A stretch of 20,619 nucleotides of DNA from Nemertoderma westbladi (lineage: Eukaryota > Xenacoelomorpha > Nemertodermatida > Nemertodermatidae): positions 1 through 20,619 of the forward strand of contig JAUCBJ010006923.1 of the NCBI GenBank assembly GCA_032718475.1, read 5' to 3'. This document shows, piece by piece, positions 7,801 to 16,628 of this stretch. Positions within the stretch are counted from its first letter, which is position 1. Every line of letters starts with the position of its first letter. Below the pieces are notes generated by a model. The model saw only the letters and a list, made by a program, of their open reading frames with translations. It searched no databases and was not told the origin of the DNA. The position numbers and the translations under genes are program-made.

Positions 7801-8353
7801 CCTGGTCGTGGAATCCAGCGATGAACAGATCCAGGAGGCGATCGTTTGTATCGGCATTGGCAGTGGGAAGCGCTACGAAACCGCATTTGGTGGCGATGTC
7901 ACGGAGGTGCACCAGGAATGTTTCGGGTGGTTCATCTGGGAGGCGGTTTCGGCGGGCGAGTTCCTGGCGGTGGACTCGCTTGTTCGTCCACCCGTCAATG
8001 TGAGTGCCGAGCTTCCCGAGTACCGTATCGGGATCGGAGTTCTCGGCAGTGGTTAGACCAAGTCCCTTTACGACGGCGTTCGTGCTCCGCGAGAAGGCCG
8101 TTGTCAGGGCGGCGCGTCGTTGCCGGTTGGTGGCGGTGAGGAGTCGCGCGGAGGCTTGTGGGTCTGGAGGGACAGAGGTGTCTGTCACACGGAGGTTGCC
8201 CAGGCCGGACGTGACGAGGAAGGCCTCCCACTCGTCCTTCCACAGGTCCCAGGTCGATCGCTCTGAGTCGATATCGAATGGTGGGGGTGCGCTGCGGAGG
8301 ATAAAAGTGAGAGGGTCGCGGTTGTCGGCGGGCGCGGGCAGGTGCGTATCCAT
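4886..8353 (-). CDS. Gag-protease-RT-RNase H polyprotein of gypsy element, 1155 aa, frameshifted end
   Basis: One open frame covers Gag and most of Pol with no frameshift between them. The start MDTHLPAP lies 131 bases inside the 5' LTR. A Gag capsid-like region occupies about 30-215. A variant knuckle C256-x2-C-x4-H-x5-C270 precedes a canonical C-x2-C-x4-H-x4-C at 277-290. Protease has DSGA at 364-367, followed by a Pro/Thr-rich linker at 470-505. RT spans about 560-760, with the first catalytic Asp in FFSVLDGLKG (637) and the active-site box reading IVED (697-700) where xxDD is usual. RNase H has D846, E889 or E891, D917 and D964. Homology ends near residue 1079; the remaining residues are out-of-frame reading after an extra base in the run at 5110-5113. 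The product would be virus-like-particle protein plus replication enzymes in the cytoplasm. Confidence 0.93.
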   Translation of the reverse strand: MDTHLPAPADNRDPLTFILRSAPPPFDIDSERSTWDLWKDEWEAFLVTSGLGNLRVTDTSVPPDPQASARLLTATNRQRRAALTTAFSRSTNAVVKGLGLTTAENSDPDTVLGKLGTHIDGWTNKRVHRQELARRNRLPDEPPETFLVHLRDIATKCGFVALPTANADTNDRLLDLFIAGFHDQEVTEHLLRLPAGSSLTDVLQLAQAVWAARKDAASFANPAPASSAARANALRPRQPERGRSGRPHGTTSSAHCPQCGYPPHPIGKQCPGLDATCRHCGNMGHYDRMCPRRPNTNMTSGAPNHTNPDSDFSSTNLAEVWSLLAGAELMSAMEQLEPLETITVGFQVAANTSFGIRELQFLPDSGANITGIPLRTFLAFGGWLANLWQPVPAPQAPKLADGSRTGWSFKGIFKATFQCLALRTACTTEVWVLDGLQQPLLSSKACFLLGILSSPILRGGTPPRPQCYSIAARPAQPTPPEPVAIPTPPPPALATAPAATTTSTTWDKLAARFPRPLSGICRVMRGSPITIKLRKDASPTFSYANRAIPANLEDAFDRELRNQVTMGILEPADNENDPSAWLSPMVVTRKKDPNSVRITVDLQQLNRHTIRPAYFSPAPFQVVSRIPPSAQFFSVLDGLKGFHQVELDTASRKLTTFVTPRGRYRYRRMPMGWHGSSDVFNARMPKALHGVPNIARIVEDILVYSDTEEDHEEAVARVLAACDAADISINTKKVQFCLPEVRFGGYVISHGQHRIDPELTDNLRHFPIPTCRKELRSFLGLAQQLGNSTTEITQLVEPLRSLNSNHSAWLWLPQHQAAFEATRTALSTARYLSGFHPDRHTDLLTDASRLNGLGFLLRQWDSSRNGWMTIQCGSRNLVKHKANWSGMAELEALGAAWAAHKCRYFLDGLRHFNLVTDCSPLFPVLNDRRLDQVTNDRLLKLKTALAQFNFTAHHQRSSKHLVADAFSRAPLHTPEPDDLLLTPDDDADREFMVNAAISQLPSLDSRDARIKQVQEAGQRDPVYRALLNVIQEGWPTSKHNVVDDQRRPYFVHRADLMIHEGVILKGPQLYIPFELRRTTLKTATHCPPGAEQDSGSCDQVGLVAIPAERHPTNSKSMPFLPDQPPHPRPSNTTRRPRGPSSAPMPTSSRSAPLNT
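4965..5136 (-). pseudogene. Integrase zinc-binding segment, in a third frame between two +1 shifts
   Basis: This frame carries the HHCC-type zinc domain of integrase: LHTAHQGLNKT supplies the two His and CRSCQTN the two Cys. It bridges the upstream Gag-RT frame and the downstream DDE frame. Entry needs a +1 shift at the four-base A run on the minus strand (5110-5113). Exit needs a second +1 shift at the four-base C run (4967-4970). Flanking protein similarity is continuous on either side of both points, so each looks like a one-base homopolymer expansion, either a real mutation or a sequencing or assembly error. Confidence 0.85.
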
Positions 8354-8465
8354 GTTCAGGCAAGTACTGCAGTAGGATCAGAAGATAGCAAGTGACAGAT
8401 AGTGGTTTTACAGTTTTAGGCAGTCAGGTGTGGCAGTTTGGGCAGTGAGTGTCACGGTAGGTTCG
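8354..8465 (-). other. Gypsy 5' untranslated leader
   Basis: A short leader between the primer-binding site and the Gag ATG. It holds no open frame of note. Repeated CAGT and GGCAGT strings are present (8400-8450). Confidence 0.6.
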
Positions 8466-8483
8466 AGAACCAAAGCTGCGCCA
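8466..8483 (-). other. Primer-binding site of gypsy element
   Basis: The minus strand reads TGGCGCAGCTTTGGTTCT starting at 8483, with no gap after the LTR end CTAGTCA. TGG pairs with the CCA end of a tRNA. On the plus strand the complement continues upstream into GGTTCGA, the T-arm consensus, which supports tRNA priming over a longer stretch. The next base implies a G discriminator, as in Ser tRNAs among others; I cannot assign the tRNA with certainty. Confidence 0.8.
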
Positions 8484-8599
8484 TGACTAGCTGTCTGGTA
8501 CCGGTCGTCCATATATTCAGTAAGTCAGTATACCGGTATATCCATGACGCATACAGATACAAGACAAGGGGCGAGCCATCGAGGCGAGTCTACTACACA
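8484..8599 (-). repeat. 5' LTR of gypsy element (116 bp)
   Basis: The partner of 3749-3864, with three substitutions and no indels. It would hold the element promoter; GAATATATGG on the minus strand is the only TATA-like string I see, and it is not proven to act as one. Confidence 0.95.
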
Positions 8600-8604
8600 A
8601 TATA
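8600..8604. repeat. Target-site duplication ATATA (right)
   Basis: An exact match to 3744-3748, directly outside the LTR end TACTACACA. Confidence 0.85.
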
Positions 8605-9285
8605 CATTAGTTACTCACTTGTAATTGACCAATAAGAATACAGAGAATGCATGAAAAATATGTGATAAACACATACTGTATTGTATAGCAGCAATATTTT
8701 CAGTGTGACTTTGGTGGAACCAAGAATAAATGTGTAAAAATGTGTAATAAGTATGGGGCCACTTAAATACGTGAATTTCACGTGTTATATGTTAACCAGC
8801 CCAGAAAATTCAAGAAAACCCATACCCACTCTTGTACTTTTCGCATCATCTGGTACCCGTAATTCAGAAACTTTGGGGGTTCTTTCACCCCCAATTAAAT
8901 ACGGAAGAACTTTAAAATATGAAAATGAGGGGATTTGTGGATTTTTGGTTCACCAAAATTGGTGCGCGACTCCATATTTTAAATTAATTTGTTTTCATTT
9001 CTAAGTGTTCCAAATTAGAGGTTTCCCTTCATGCTAAATCGAATTAAAAATTAATAGTACTTTCATAATCTTACAAAAGTCACTAGAATTGAAATTTTCA
9101 CCGAAAATGAAAAATGTTATATTTGGAGTCCCGCCAAATATGAGCCCCCACTCTAAATTGGCACAAACCTTAATTTACATTGTATTGAAAGTAGTCCAAT
9201 TCGATTCTGCATCCTTAAATATTGTCATTAAAAGCCACGCCAACATTTTGTTCAACATTTTGCCAAACTGACATATCGTTTAATC
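8605..9285. other. AT-rich intergenic sequence
   Basis: No gene recognised. One small hairpin is present near 8875-8895 (GGGGGT and a CACCCCC complement). Open frames here are short and featureless. Confidence 0.55.
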
Positions 9286-9340
9286 ACTGTCTGTCAAGGT
9301 CTGTCACTGTCTGTCACTCTGTCTGTGGTCTGACTGTCAA
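9286..9340. repeat. CTGT-rich low-complexity patch
   Basis: Irregular repeats of CTGTC and GTCTGTCA. It helps keep the plus-strand frame open from 9222 to 9698, which I do not regard as a gene. Confidence 0.8.
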
Positions 9341-9699
9341 AATACGCAATGCAAAATTTTCGCTTGCCATAGTTTTCCTGGTCGTTTATTTCATTTTTGA
9401 TGTCCGTTTTCATGGTTTTCATGGCTGTCTTCAGTCTGTCCGTCAAAAATTTCGTAGGCTTACTGCTGTGCTGGTCCCTGGGTCAGGTACAGGACTTTTA
9501 TGTATTAGCCTCTGTAATGAACTGACCAACTGGGTTACAAAAATAATAATTAAAACGGAAACTAACTCATTATTGCCCAGATTTTCCGACGAAACCATCT
9601 TTATGCATTGGTTGAGCCGCCACGTGGCACTAGGAGTTTGTTCATTAGTTATGAAATTATACTGTTCATTCCGAAAGATTATATATATATCTAAATAAT
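9341..9699. other. Intergenic sequence with an uninformative open frame
   Basis: A plus-strand frame of 158 codons spans 9222-9698. It has no recognisable domain, its start is not an ATG, and its first part is low-complexity. I could not support it as a gene. Confidence 0.5.
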
Positions 9700-9870
9700 T
9701 GTATAATAGTTTATATTATTATATAATAATAATACCATACAGGTGCCTGAAAATAATAATATATGTGATGCAGTATAACATATATGGATATATACATGTA
9801 TGTATATTATCTGCGTATATAAATATATACACATACATATATACAATATATATATCGTATTTATGATTTA
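9700..9870. repeat. AT-rich simple-sequence region
   Basis: Interrupted ATA, TATA and ACATA runs that look like a decayed microsatellite cluster. Confidence 0.8.
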
Positions 9871-10938
9871 TATAAACGTAAATACATTTTATAAACTAGT
9901 TAAATAAATATTACTAGTGTAATCGCTATTTTTTTTAAATATTTTCTTTTGGCGTCTTGGTGATGATTTTTGGAGACATTTTAGTACCCAAAGGGTTAAA
10001 TGCTCTGAATTTTCTGCTGATTTTCGAATTTTCTTCCATTTAAAAACAGTATATAGAACATTTTACAGTTAAATCTTTCAATTCCAGGGACTACTGAAGC
10101 AAGGATTGGCACACGGTAAATCCAGACTGCGCTAGTGACGGCCATGTTGTTTAATTTACTGGTAACTAGTTTGACTGATAAACATACACATTCTCTGGGG
10201 TAAAATATTATGGTGAATCTATTTCTGGTATTAGTTTTTCAATTATCGGTTGCTTTCATGAATTATTTTCTATATTTTTTGTGTTTATAAATTATGTACC
10301 GGTAGTCCCTTTCGTTATGTCCTTTTGAAGTCATTCGTTATCAGGTGGCGTTATTTAGTTTCTATGTATTAATTGATTATTTGTTTAAAGAGGCAAAACA
10401 AATTTCATTATATTTTATAATTACTTTATAGGCCTATTATTTTTAGCCATTTATATTATCACTTTAAATTAATTTCAATTATACCAGTACGTCAGTAACG
10501 CCCATATCAGACAGTTTGAAGCCTATTGCGTGCAACCTTTGATTAAAGCTCCCGGCGGGCAATCACATCGTGTTGTGCCGTTTCCATGATGCCAGCTTGC
10601 TGTGGGTGATTCCAAAGGAAAAATGGTATGAATTTACTGGTATGAAATACTCAAACTTGGACAATGAGTAAGATGAGAATTAGGAGGCACAGCAGAGGAT
10701 GTACATCAGCTTGGAAATTGAGAACCAATAATGGTGGGGAGTAAGTGAAGGCATCATGGTATGAAAGGATTTGCAATCGTTTGGAGAACGTCTCCATCCA
10801 GTTTGGCAGTTTTAATGAAAAGGATTGATTCCAATGCTGTATCCCCCAAGTTGAGATCCCAGAAGGATTAGTTTTTAAGTATGGGAAGTAATATCACTTC
10901 AATAATATTAATGTTATACACTATAACATTGTTTACAC
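9871..10938. other. AT-rich intergenic sequence
   Basis: No gene or structured repeat recognised. Stops are frequent in all frames. Confidence 0.6.
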
Positions 10939-11041
10939 GACAATTCCGATCCGGACAATTCCGACTCACCCAGAAATCGTATGAAATTGTCATGGGTCAG
11001 AATTGTCCGGGTCGGAATTGTCCTAGGTCAGTATTGTCCGG
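10939..11041. repeat. Compound fold-back built from ACAATTCCGA units
   Basis: The left arm (10939-10971) has two copies of ACAATTCCGA. The right arm (10994-11022) has the inverted copies GAATTGTCC, and a third inverted copy follows at 11026-11041. The arms pair over about 29 bases with a few mismatches around a loop of about 22 bases. No coding capacity. It resembles a fold-back or MITE remnant. Confidence 0.8.
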
Positions 11042-12264
11042 AACCAAATAAATAAAACTATTTAATAAAAAGTACCGGTAATCAATAACAAAAATCTGTG
11101 TTCTAGAACACTATTATTTTTCTTAATTATTAGCTATTATATTTTAGAACATTTTAAAAGAAGTAGCAAAAACTAGCTAGTATTAAAAATGTGTTGGGAG
11201 TGTGTGCACAAAACACACTAGTACCTAATATATTCCATTCGAAAAATACTATGCAACTATAAAATTACATGTCTCGAACGAAGAATATCCTATTTTGAAA
11301 TTCTGTTTCAAGTCAATTTTGAAAATTGGGTGTTATTGACTGATACAGATTTTATATCACTACAAAGTGATCTGATAATTTTTAATCTTGGTTTCTATGG
11401 AAAGCAATTTTCGATCCATTCAAATACATATTTAATCTCCATTATATCACATGACGCTTATATTAAATGATAGCATCTTTTGATACTATAATTAATTTAA
11501 TTCATCATGAAGAACATTGATAAAATGTTGTTCACAATTGTAAACTTGGCAGATTGCCTGACCAATGCAGCGCTCAGCCCTACCCCCCTATTAAATTACA
11601 GTATCGGAGTATTGCTGTATTGCAGCTTAAGTTCATTAAATTTTGTAAACCTACTGCTGTACCGCTCTTACGCTACCCATGACTGGTACACATTTTTAAT
11701 ATTCCAAGGTACTGAGTAGCCTACTACCAATAATTATAGTACAAGCTGCCAGTATTACACGTTTAGTGTTATTATTAATCTGTTAATCTAATTTGCCTCG
11801 CCTGAAGCGTATCTTCCTCTCTAAATTGACTACAACTATAAGCTGTAGGTCTTACCGTACTCAATACAGCAGGGAACTGCTGCATTGACCAGCTGATCTG
11901 CTGAGTTTAAAATTAATTGTGAACAGCATTTTCAAAATTGACTTCCCGCGCTTGCTTAAACCCACAATTTCGTTTCTTGGCAACTTGTTACCCCTTATAT
12001 AATTGTTTCTAGACCAACAATCTTTTCATGCACCAACCCTATTCACACTCTAGCTTGAAAACACATTCATGGCCCTAATATAGGTAAAAATCCTGAAAAT
12101 TAAACATAAAATAGAAAATAGTGCGACTCTCCAGTAAAAAAATGTGTGTCAGTTTTGTAGTCTCTCAGTGCTCAGACGAGATAAGGGGGGAAACTGAACG
12201 CAAATCCCATCTCGGCGAATTAATATCCAGCCTTAATGTTACATTCTTAATTGTGGGAAAGAGG
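11042..12264. other. AT-rich intergenic sequence
   Basis: No gene supported. A 70-codon plus-strand frame at 11507-11719 is hydrophobic and Leu-rich, but has no recognisable domain and no splice or regulatory context. Confidence 0.55.
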
Positions 12265-12330
12265 AGCAGTTTACAATGGCACGTTATTCTAACCAAAACA
12301 ATAAACTAAAGTCAATAGAACAGGTTAGAG
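12265..12330 (+). mobile_element. Fragment of the MITE-like family
   Basis: Positions 12285-12305 contain ATTCTAACCAAAACAATAAA, identical to 14085-14104 in copy B. Looser similarity continues on both sides (AGCAGTTTACA before it, ACAGGTTA after it) in the same order as in copy B. No terminal motif is present, so this is at best an internal fragment. Confidence 0.5.
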
Positions 12331-13978
12331 TTTTATTTTTGGTAGTAATAAGTTGTTATTTGCATCGAATTTGCCCTGGAGAGGGATGAATTTGTATTGC
12401 CTAGAAAGTCCCCCCATATCTGGCTCGGACTGAACATATAACAACTAACTCCCTTGTAGAGAAATATCTCAGTTTTAAAGAGTTTAAAGACGGTAGCTTT
12501 GGATAATCTTGGATTGAATTCCCAGAGTCGATGTCCTTCAAAATAAGTTCGCGCTGGTCTTCTGCAGGTAGCTAGCTGCCTAGTGTTGCTACTTTTGAAC
12601 TATACAGCTAATCTACATTATAAAAAAACATTAAAATATAAAAAACAATGCATGAATGCAACAGGCAATTGAAAAACTAATAAGAAAAAAGATTCTCCAT
12701 AATTTTTTACTCCAGGATGTGTATGTTAATCAGTCTCAAACTGGATACCGGTAACATAAACAACATGGCCTTCGCTAGCAAGGTCTCGATTTACCTTGTG
12801 CCAGTCCTTGCTTCAGTAATCTTTGATCAATTCATAAACATTGTAACGAATTTAAATTCACTCTGCCTCAAAAACTGTGCCTTAAATAATTACTTCTAAC
12901 CGATTCAGCGTCTCTGGAAACCTTATATTCCATCAAACAAAATCATATGAAGCTCTTGTAAAAATTTATATTAAGATTGGTTTTATTATCTAAATAGGAA
13001 ATATGAGGGAGGGCGGGGTGGGCATTGAACACTTCCAGAAATGAAGCAATTGCCATCGTTTATATTTTATAATTAGGAATTCTAACTAAATGAGACACGT
13101 TTGCTGCATACCATCTCGTGCTGAACGTGACATTATCTATCAAGGACGTTTCTAGAAATTAAGGACATATTCATGTACGGTTTAATTAATTTCATATCCG
13201 GCATCATCGCCTTGGTTCTTGGTTGTTTAATGAATTTCATTGAAGTCACCATGACGTTTACTAAAGATTCAAACAGTTAAGTCATAGTTAGACTTCCATT
13301 CCCATTTATAAATCTAATCAGCAATGTGGGAACACAAGAATACGACAGCTATAATTAATAATAACAATTTGTTATAAATGTCAGGAATCATTATGTTATT
13401 TATACAAAGCATTCAATGCAAAGAAGTGACAGGCTACCATACAATGTCATCATCACAATGAAATGTCATGGTTTTGAAATACAGGAGTGGGTGGTAGATG
13501 AATATTAGTAGAAAGTAATTCCCAGCTGGGTACCTAGCATTCAATGTAGCTAGCATCTATAATTGATTCACAGATTCACAAGTTTTCCCGGAAGGAGTAA
13601 CTTTTTCAATAGAAATAATTTTTGACAAGAAATAATGAGTAAATTCATTATTGGAAGAAGGTATACGTTCCAAGGACGCAGGAATTATTCAGTGAGTGAT
13701 TGCGCGGGATAACTGCCAAAGACAATAAAGAATGTATCCAACATTTGATGTTGAGGCTTTTGGTTGTCAGTGTAAAATGCATTGATCGTATATAAATGTA
13801 TATAATATATTAACAAAATAAGGTCAGGCCAGATGCCCTACTACCTACTACTATGGTAGTAATGTGGTCCTATCAGCAACTCTCAGCCCACTATGGCAGC
13901 TCAACAGTGCTAAGGGCACTATTGATGAGGGCAGTATATTTTTTCGCCATTTTTGTTGGTTTTTTAAAGTTATTTTGG
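12331..13978. other. AT-rich intergenic sequence
   Basis: No gene recognised. A small hairpin-like string, TACTACC with GGTAGTA, lies near 13840-13862. The sequence just left of copy B (from about 13944, GCCATTTTTG) may be an outer extension of that element's terminal repeat. Confidence 0.55.
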
Positions 13979-14252
13979 CCCATGTGAAGAATACCAGACA
14001 TTCTGCCGTTATATTTCACTTTGCAGTTACCCCCATGTGAAGAATACCAGGTTTTCACCAATAGCACAGGTTACAGAAGGGCTGATTCTAACCAAAACAA
14101 TAAACGAATTAGTATATCTACAGGTTATAAGACAGAAACAACCGCTATAAAACAGCTAATAAAGATAAATTTATAAAAATAAAAAATCTTCATATAGAAA
14201 ATACCAATAAAAATTCGACCAAAAAGTGAAATCCTGGTATTCTTCACATGGG
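13979..14252 (+). mobile_element. MITE-like dispersed repeat, copy B
   Basis: CCCATGTGAAGAATACCAG (13979-13997) and its perfect reverse complement (14234-14252) form 19-bp terminal inverted repeats. A third direct copy of CCATGTGAAGAATACCAG lies inside at 14033-14050. The interval is collinear with copy A on the opposite strand. Outside the 19-bp repeats, GCCATTTTTG (about 13945) and CCAAAAATGGC (14268-14278) continue the inverted symmetry, so the full element may span about 13944-14278. There is no coding capacity; transposition would need a transposase from elsewhere. Confidence 0.8.
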
Positions 14253-14278
14253 CGGTTATTTTAGATGCCAAAAATGGC

Positions 14279-14574
14279 ACTGAATTTTTTTTTAATAGAT
14301 TTTTTTTTAAACAGCCCACTAAATTTAGTTGCCTGACTTGGTTTGTACTCGTAAACTGTTTAATCTTTAATTCACACGTTTAATTGACAAGTAAACCAGT
14401 TACTGTTCTAAAACTATGACTGAAACGAAAACTACTACTTGGTATAGACAGACTGGTGTATAATAATGACAGTATGACCAATCTCCATTTTCTCCTATCT
14501 TTAATTGTTTATTTAGCTGGTTAGGCATTACAAAGTTAGGGTGGTTGCTAGTATATTAGACATAACATTAACAG
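14279..14574. other. AT-rich spacer
   Basis: Poly-T and poly-A strings followed by unremarkable sequence. No gene is seen. Confidence 0.55.
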
Positions 14575-15048
14575 TTGAAAAGTGTTGTGTTGTTTGATAT
14601 AGGTCGGGACACTTCATCGTTGGAATCTTCATCTGTTACTGTAATTCCGTCGATATTTAGTATCTTGACATCCCGAGAAATAGAGCCGATGGATTTAGTT
14701 TTTATCGAATCTTTGCTGTACATCTGTAAGCGGATTCAATTCGCTGCACTACCCAGCGAAAAATGGGCGAAGTGGCTTTTTACCAATTATAGTTGGGAAG
14801 GTGACATTACTAATATAATATCACCTAATAACCAACTCAGGCAACCCACACTGCCAGACACGTATAGAGTTGAGAGGCCATAAGCCATCTCAGGGGACAA
14901 AGGGGCTAGCAATTGGGAACAGTGGCAACAGGGAGTGGCGAGATGGAGATTAATTAGGTTAGCCAATGATGGGAGGGGAAAACAGGTGATTGCAACGCAT
15001 CCATTGGCCAGGCCGCTTAGAACAGTAGGTGTAACTAATATGTGTTAG
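14575..15048 (+). pseudogene. Unidentified coding relic with one internal stop
   Basis: One frame stays open from about 14575 to TAG at 15046-15048, broken only by TAA at 14881-14883. Stops lie directly upstream, and ATATAG|GTCGGG near 14602 could be a splice acceptor, so the real start is unknown. The first part has FIESLLYICKRIQ and KWAKWLFTNYSWEG; the part after the stop has NWEQWQQGVARWR and RLANDGRGKQV. The residue mix (Trp, charged, ordered hydrophobics) looks like a folded protein, unlike nearby chance frames. I do not recognise the family. It could be an old endogenous viral sequence, the end of another retroelement, or a decayed host exon. It lies about 350 bases before the BEL/Pao Gag start and is not in an obvious Gag frame. 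Confidence 0.45.
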
Positions 15049-15398
15049 TGATATAACCATTGTACTTATTGATTCTGATTCAGTTGGTATTTGTAGAGTT
15101 GTGAGACCGGAACGGTTTTTAACCGTCATCATTACCGTGCTATTATATTCTGACTGTGCTATTATTATGTTCTAACATTACAACAACTGGCACTAAAAAC
15201 TCAGTTATTCAAACAGCCTTCGGCCTTAATATTCAGACATCAGCCTTTCAGCAGCCTATGGTCGCAGCGACGTGTATAGCCCAAACAACACACCGGTCGG
15301 GGTTCAGATGCCAACTCCTGGATCCCGTCACAGTTAAAAACCGGACAGAGTCAACATCCAGCAAAAGAAATAAACTGTGACTACAGCCAACGCCAACA
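15049..15398 (+). other. Probable 5' LTR/leader region of the BEL/Pao element, limits unknown
   Basis: This is non-coding sequence between the upstream relic and the Gag ATG. The second LTR is outside the window, so the limits cannot be fixed by comparison. A near-tandem duplication of TGCTATTAT occurs at about 15138-15175. TGGTCGCAGCGACGTG (near 15259) has the form of a primer-binding site, but I could not match it to a tRNA. An 11-base inverted pair, CGGTTTTTAAC and GTTAAAAACCG, brackets the region. Confidence 0.35.
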
Positions 15399-16628
15399 AT
15401 GAGCGAACAACAGATGCCCCAAGGTCCAGAGGGAGAAGCGAGCCCGCTGCGAACCCCGAGCGACAGAGACCAGACGATTCAGGAAGCAGCGAGGCGGTAC
15501 CGTCCCGACACACCGGATTCGCCAACGAGGGACGCTCCAGTCATTGAGGAGAGCGGTCGAGTACGAGGAGGAGAGGGGAGCGAGTCGACGCGAGATCACA
15601 GCGGTTAACGAGGTACTGGAGTAGCCGGCCAACCAGTGGCTGTAGGCGGTGAACGGCCCCCCGGAACGGCAAAAGTGGGACCAATGGTACGGCGCTGGAC
15701 AAGGAGGGAAGGTCAAGTCCAGGAGGAAGACGTCGGGACGAGCAATCGCCTGCGGCGAGGGTACAACGCCACCAGGAAGTTGTTAAAGGACGCTAAAACT
15801 GGAGGAAAGGTAGACCAGCCCAAGTTGTACCGGAGGCTAGGTGAGTGCAACAAACATTTTCACCACCTAGTCTGATTTGGGCAGGGGGAACTAGCAAGTG
15901 AGACGGCGAGGGGGATCGCTACAGAACTGTTCGAATTGTGGCGATCCGAGGTGGTGGTGGCTAGTATAGTGTACATAGGGCCCTATCTAGTGGATGCGAG
16001 GGGGATTAAGTTAGTGGGATGGGTGGATCCGCACGGCGCCGAACCCGAGGGTAACCCTGAAGATTTGGTGTCGTTGGTTAGTAGGAATGCTAGTAAACAT
16101 AGCAAAATTAGTAGAATGAACAGGCGACGGGAGTCTGTTGCAACCGAAAAGTCCGTCACATCCTCCGCGAAAGCAAGAAGGGTGTTAAAGATAGATCTGG
16201 CGTGTCAGCTAGACATGGTCGCGTTAGACCAAAAGGAATTAGAGAGACAGCTGGATGAGGGGACTGCGTTACTAGAAAGGGAAAGGCAACATGCCAGAGA
16301 GTGTAAAGAGAGGGCCGAGAAGGTGGCGAGAGATTATAGAGAGTGGGAGGCAAGGGAGGCGGAGTGGGCTGAGAAGGAAATAAGTGAGCTTAGAGAATGT
16401 GAGGAGAAAGAAGTGAATGAGCGCAAAGAGTGGGAGACGAGAGAAACGAATGAGCGCAAAGAGCGAGAGATGAGGGAAGAGAACGAGATCAAAGAGCGAG
16501 AGGCAAGGGAAGATAATGAGCGCAAAGAGCAAGAAGCGAGAGAGGCAGCGAGGGTTGAGAGAGAAACGAACAAGCGCAGAGAGCGAGAGCGAGGAAAGCT
16601 GAGAGGATTGCGAGAGAGGCAGAATTAG
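15399..16628 (+). pseudogene. BEL/Pao Gag, N-terminal and coiled-coil part
   Basis: ATG at 15399 sits in a good context (CAACAATGAG) and starts MSEQQMPQGPEGE. The same frame runs to TAG at 16626 but contains stops at 15606-15608 and 15873-15875. Similarity of style continues across both stops (RRLGECNKHFHHLV before the second, FGQGELASETARG after it), so they are disabling point changes. The second half is a long Glu/Arg/Lys-rich coiled coil with four 11-residue repeats of NERKExExREx at 16416-16547, a hendecad pattern. Gag would form the particle shell. The upstream third is Pro/Asp-rich and probably disordered. Confidence 0.75.
16416..16547 (+). repeat. Four 33-bp repeats encoding an 11-residue coiled-coil unit
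   Basis: Successive 33-base units begin AATGAGCGCAAAGAG (or AACGAGATCAAAGAG in the third). They encode NERKEWETRET, NERKEREMREE, NEIKEREARED and NERKEQEAREA. The length is an exact multiple of three, and the substitutions keep the acid/base pattern. Confidence 0.9.

Larger units (their letters stand above)
3749..8599 (-). mobile_element. Complete Ty3/gypsy-type LTR retrotransposon
   Basis: The element has two 116-bp LTRs, ATATA target duplications, a primer-binding site touching the 5' LTR, and Gag, protease, RT, RNase H and integrase in that order, which is the Ty3/gypsy order. It is 4851 bp long with no envelope-like frame and no chromodomain; integrase ends in a Pro-rich tail. Its interior is visibly GC-rich against AT-rich flanks. 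The LTRs differ at three of 116 positions (for example 3776 against 8511), so insertion is fairly recent. The coding region is broken by two single-base shifts in integrase. Confidence 0.95.

Noticed and set aside
9222-9698. 158-codon plus-strand open frame
   Set aside because: Non-ATG start, low-complexity CTGT-rich first part, no domain. I could not support it, though its length is more than expected in AT-rich sequence.
11507-11719. 70-residue Leu-rich open frame
   Set aside because: Short, no domain, no surrounding gene signals.
15235-15275. Assigning a named tRNA primer to the BEL/Pao element
   Set aside because: The candidate TGGTCGCAGCGACGTG could not be matched to a specific tRNA, and the LTR end cannot be fixed without the second LTR.
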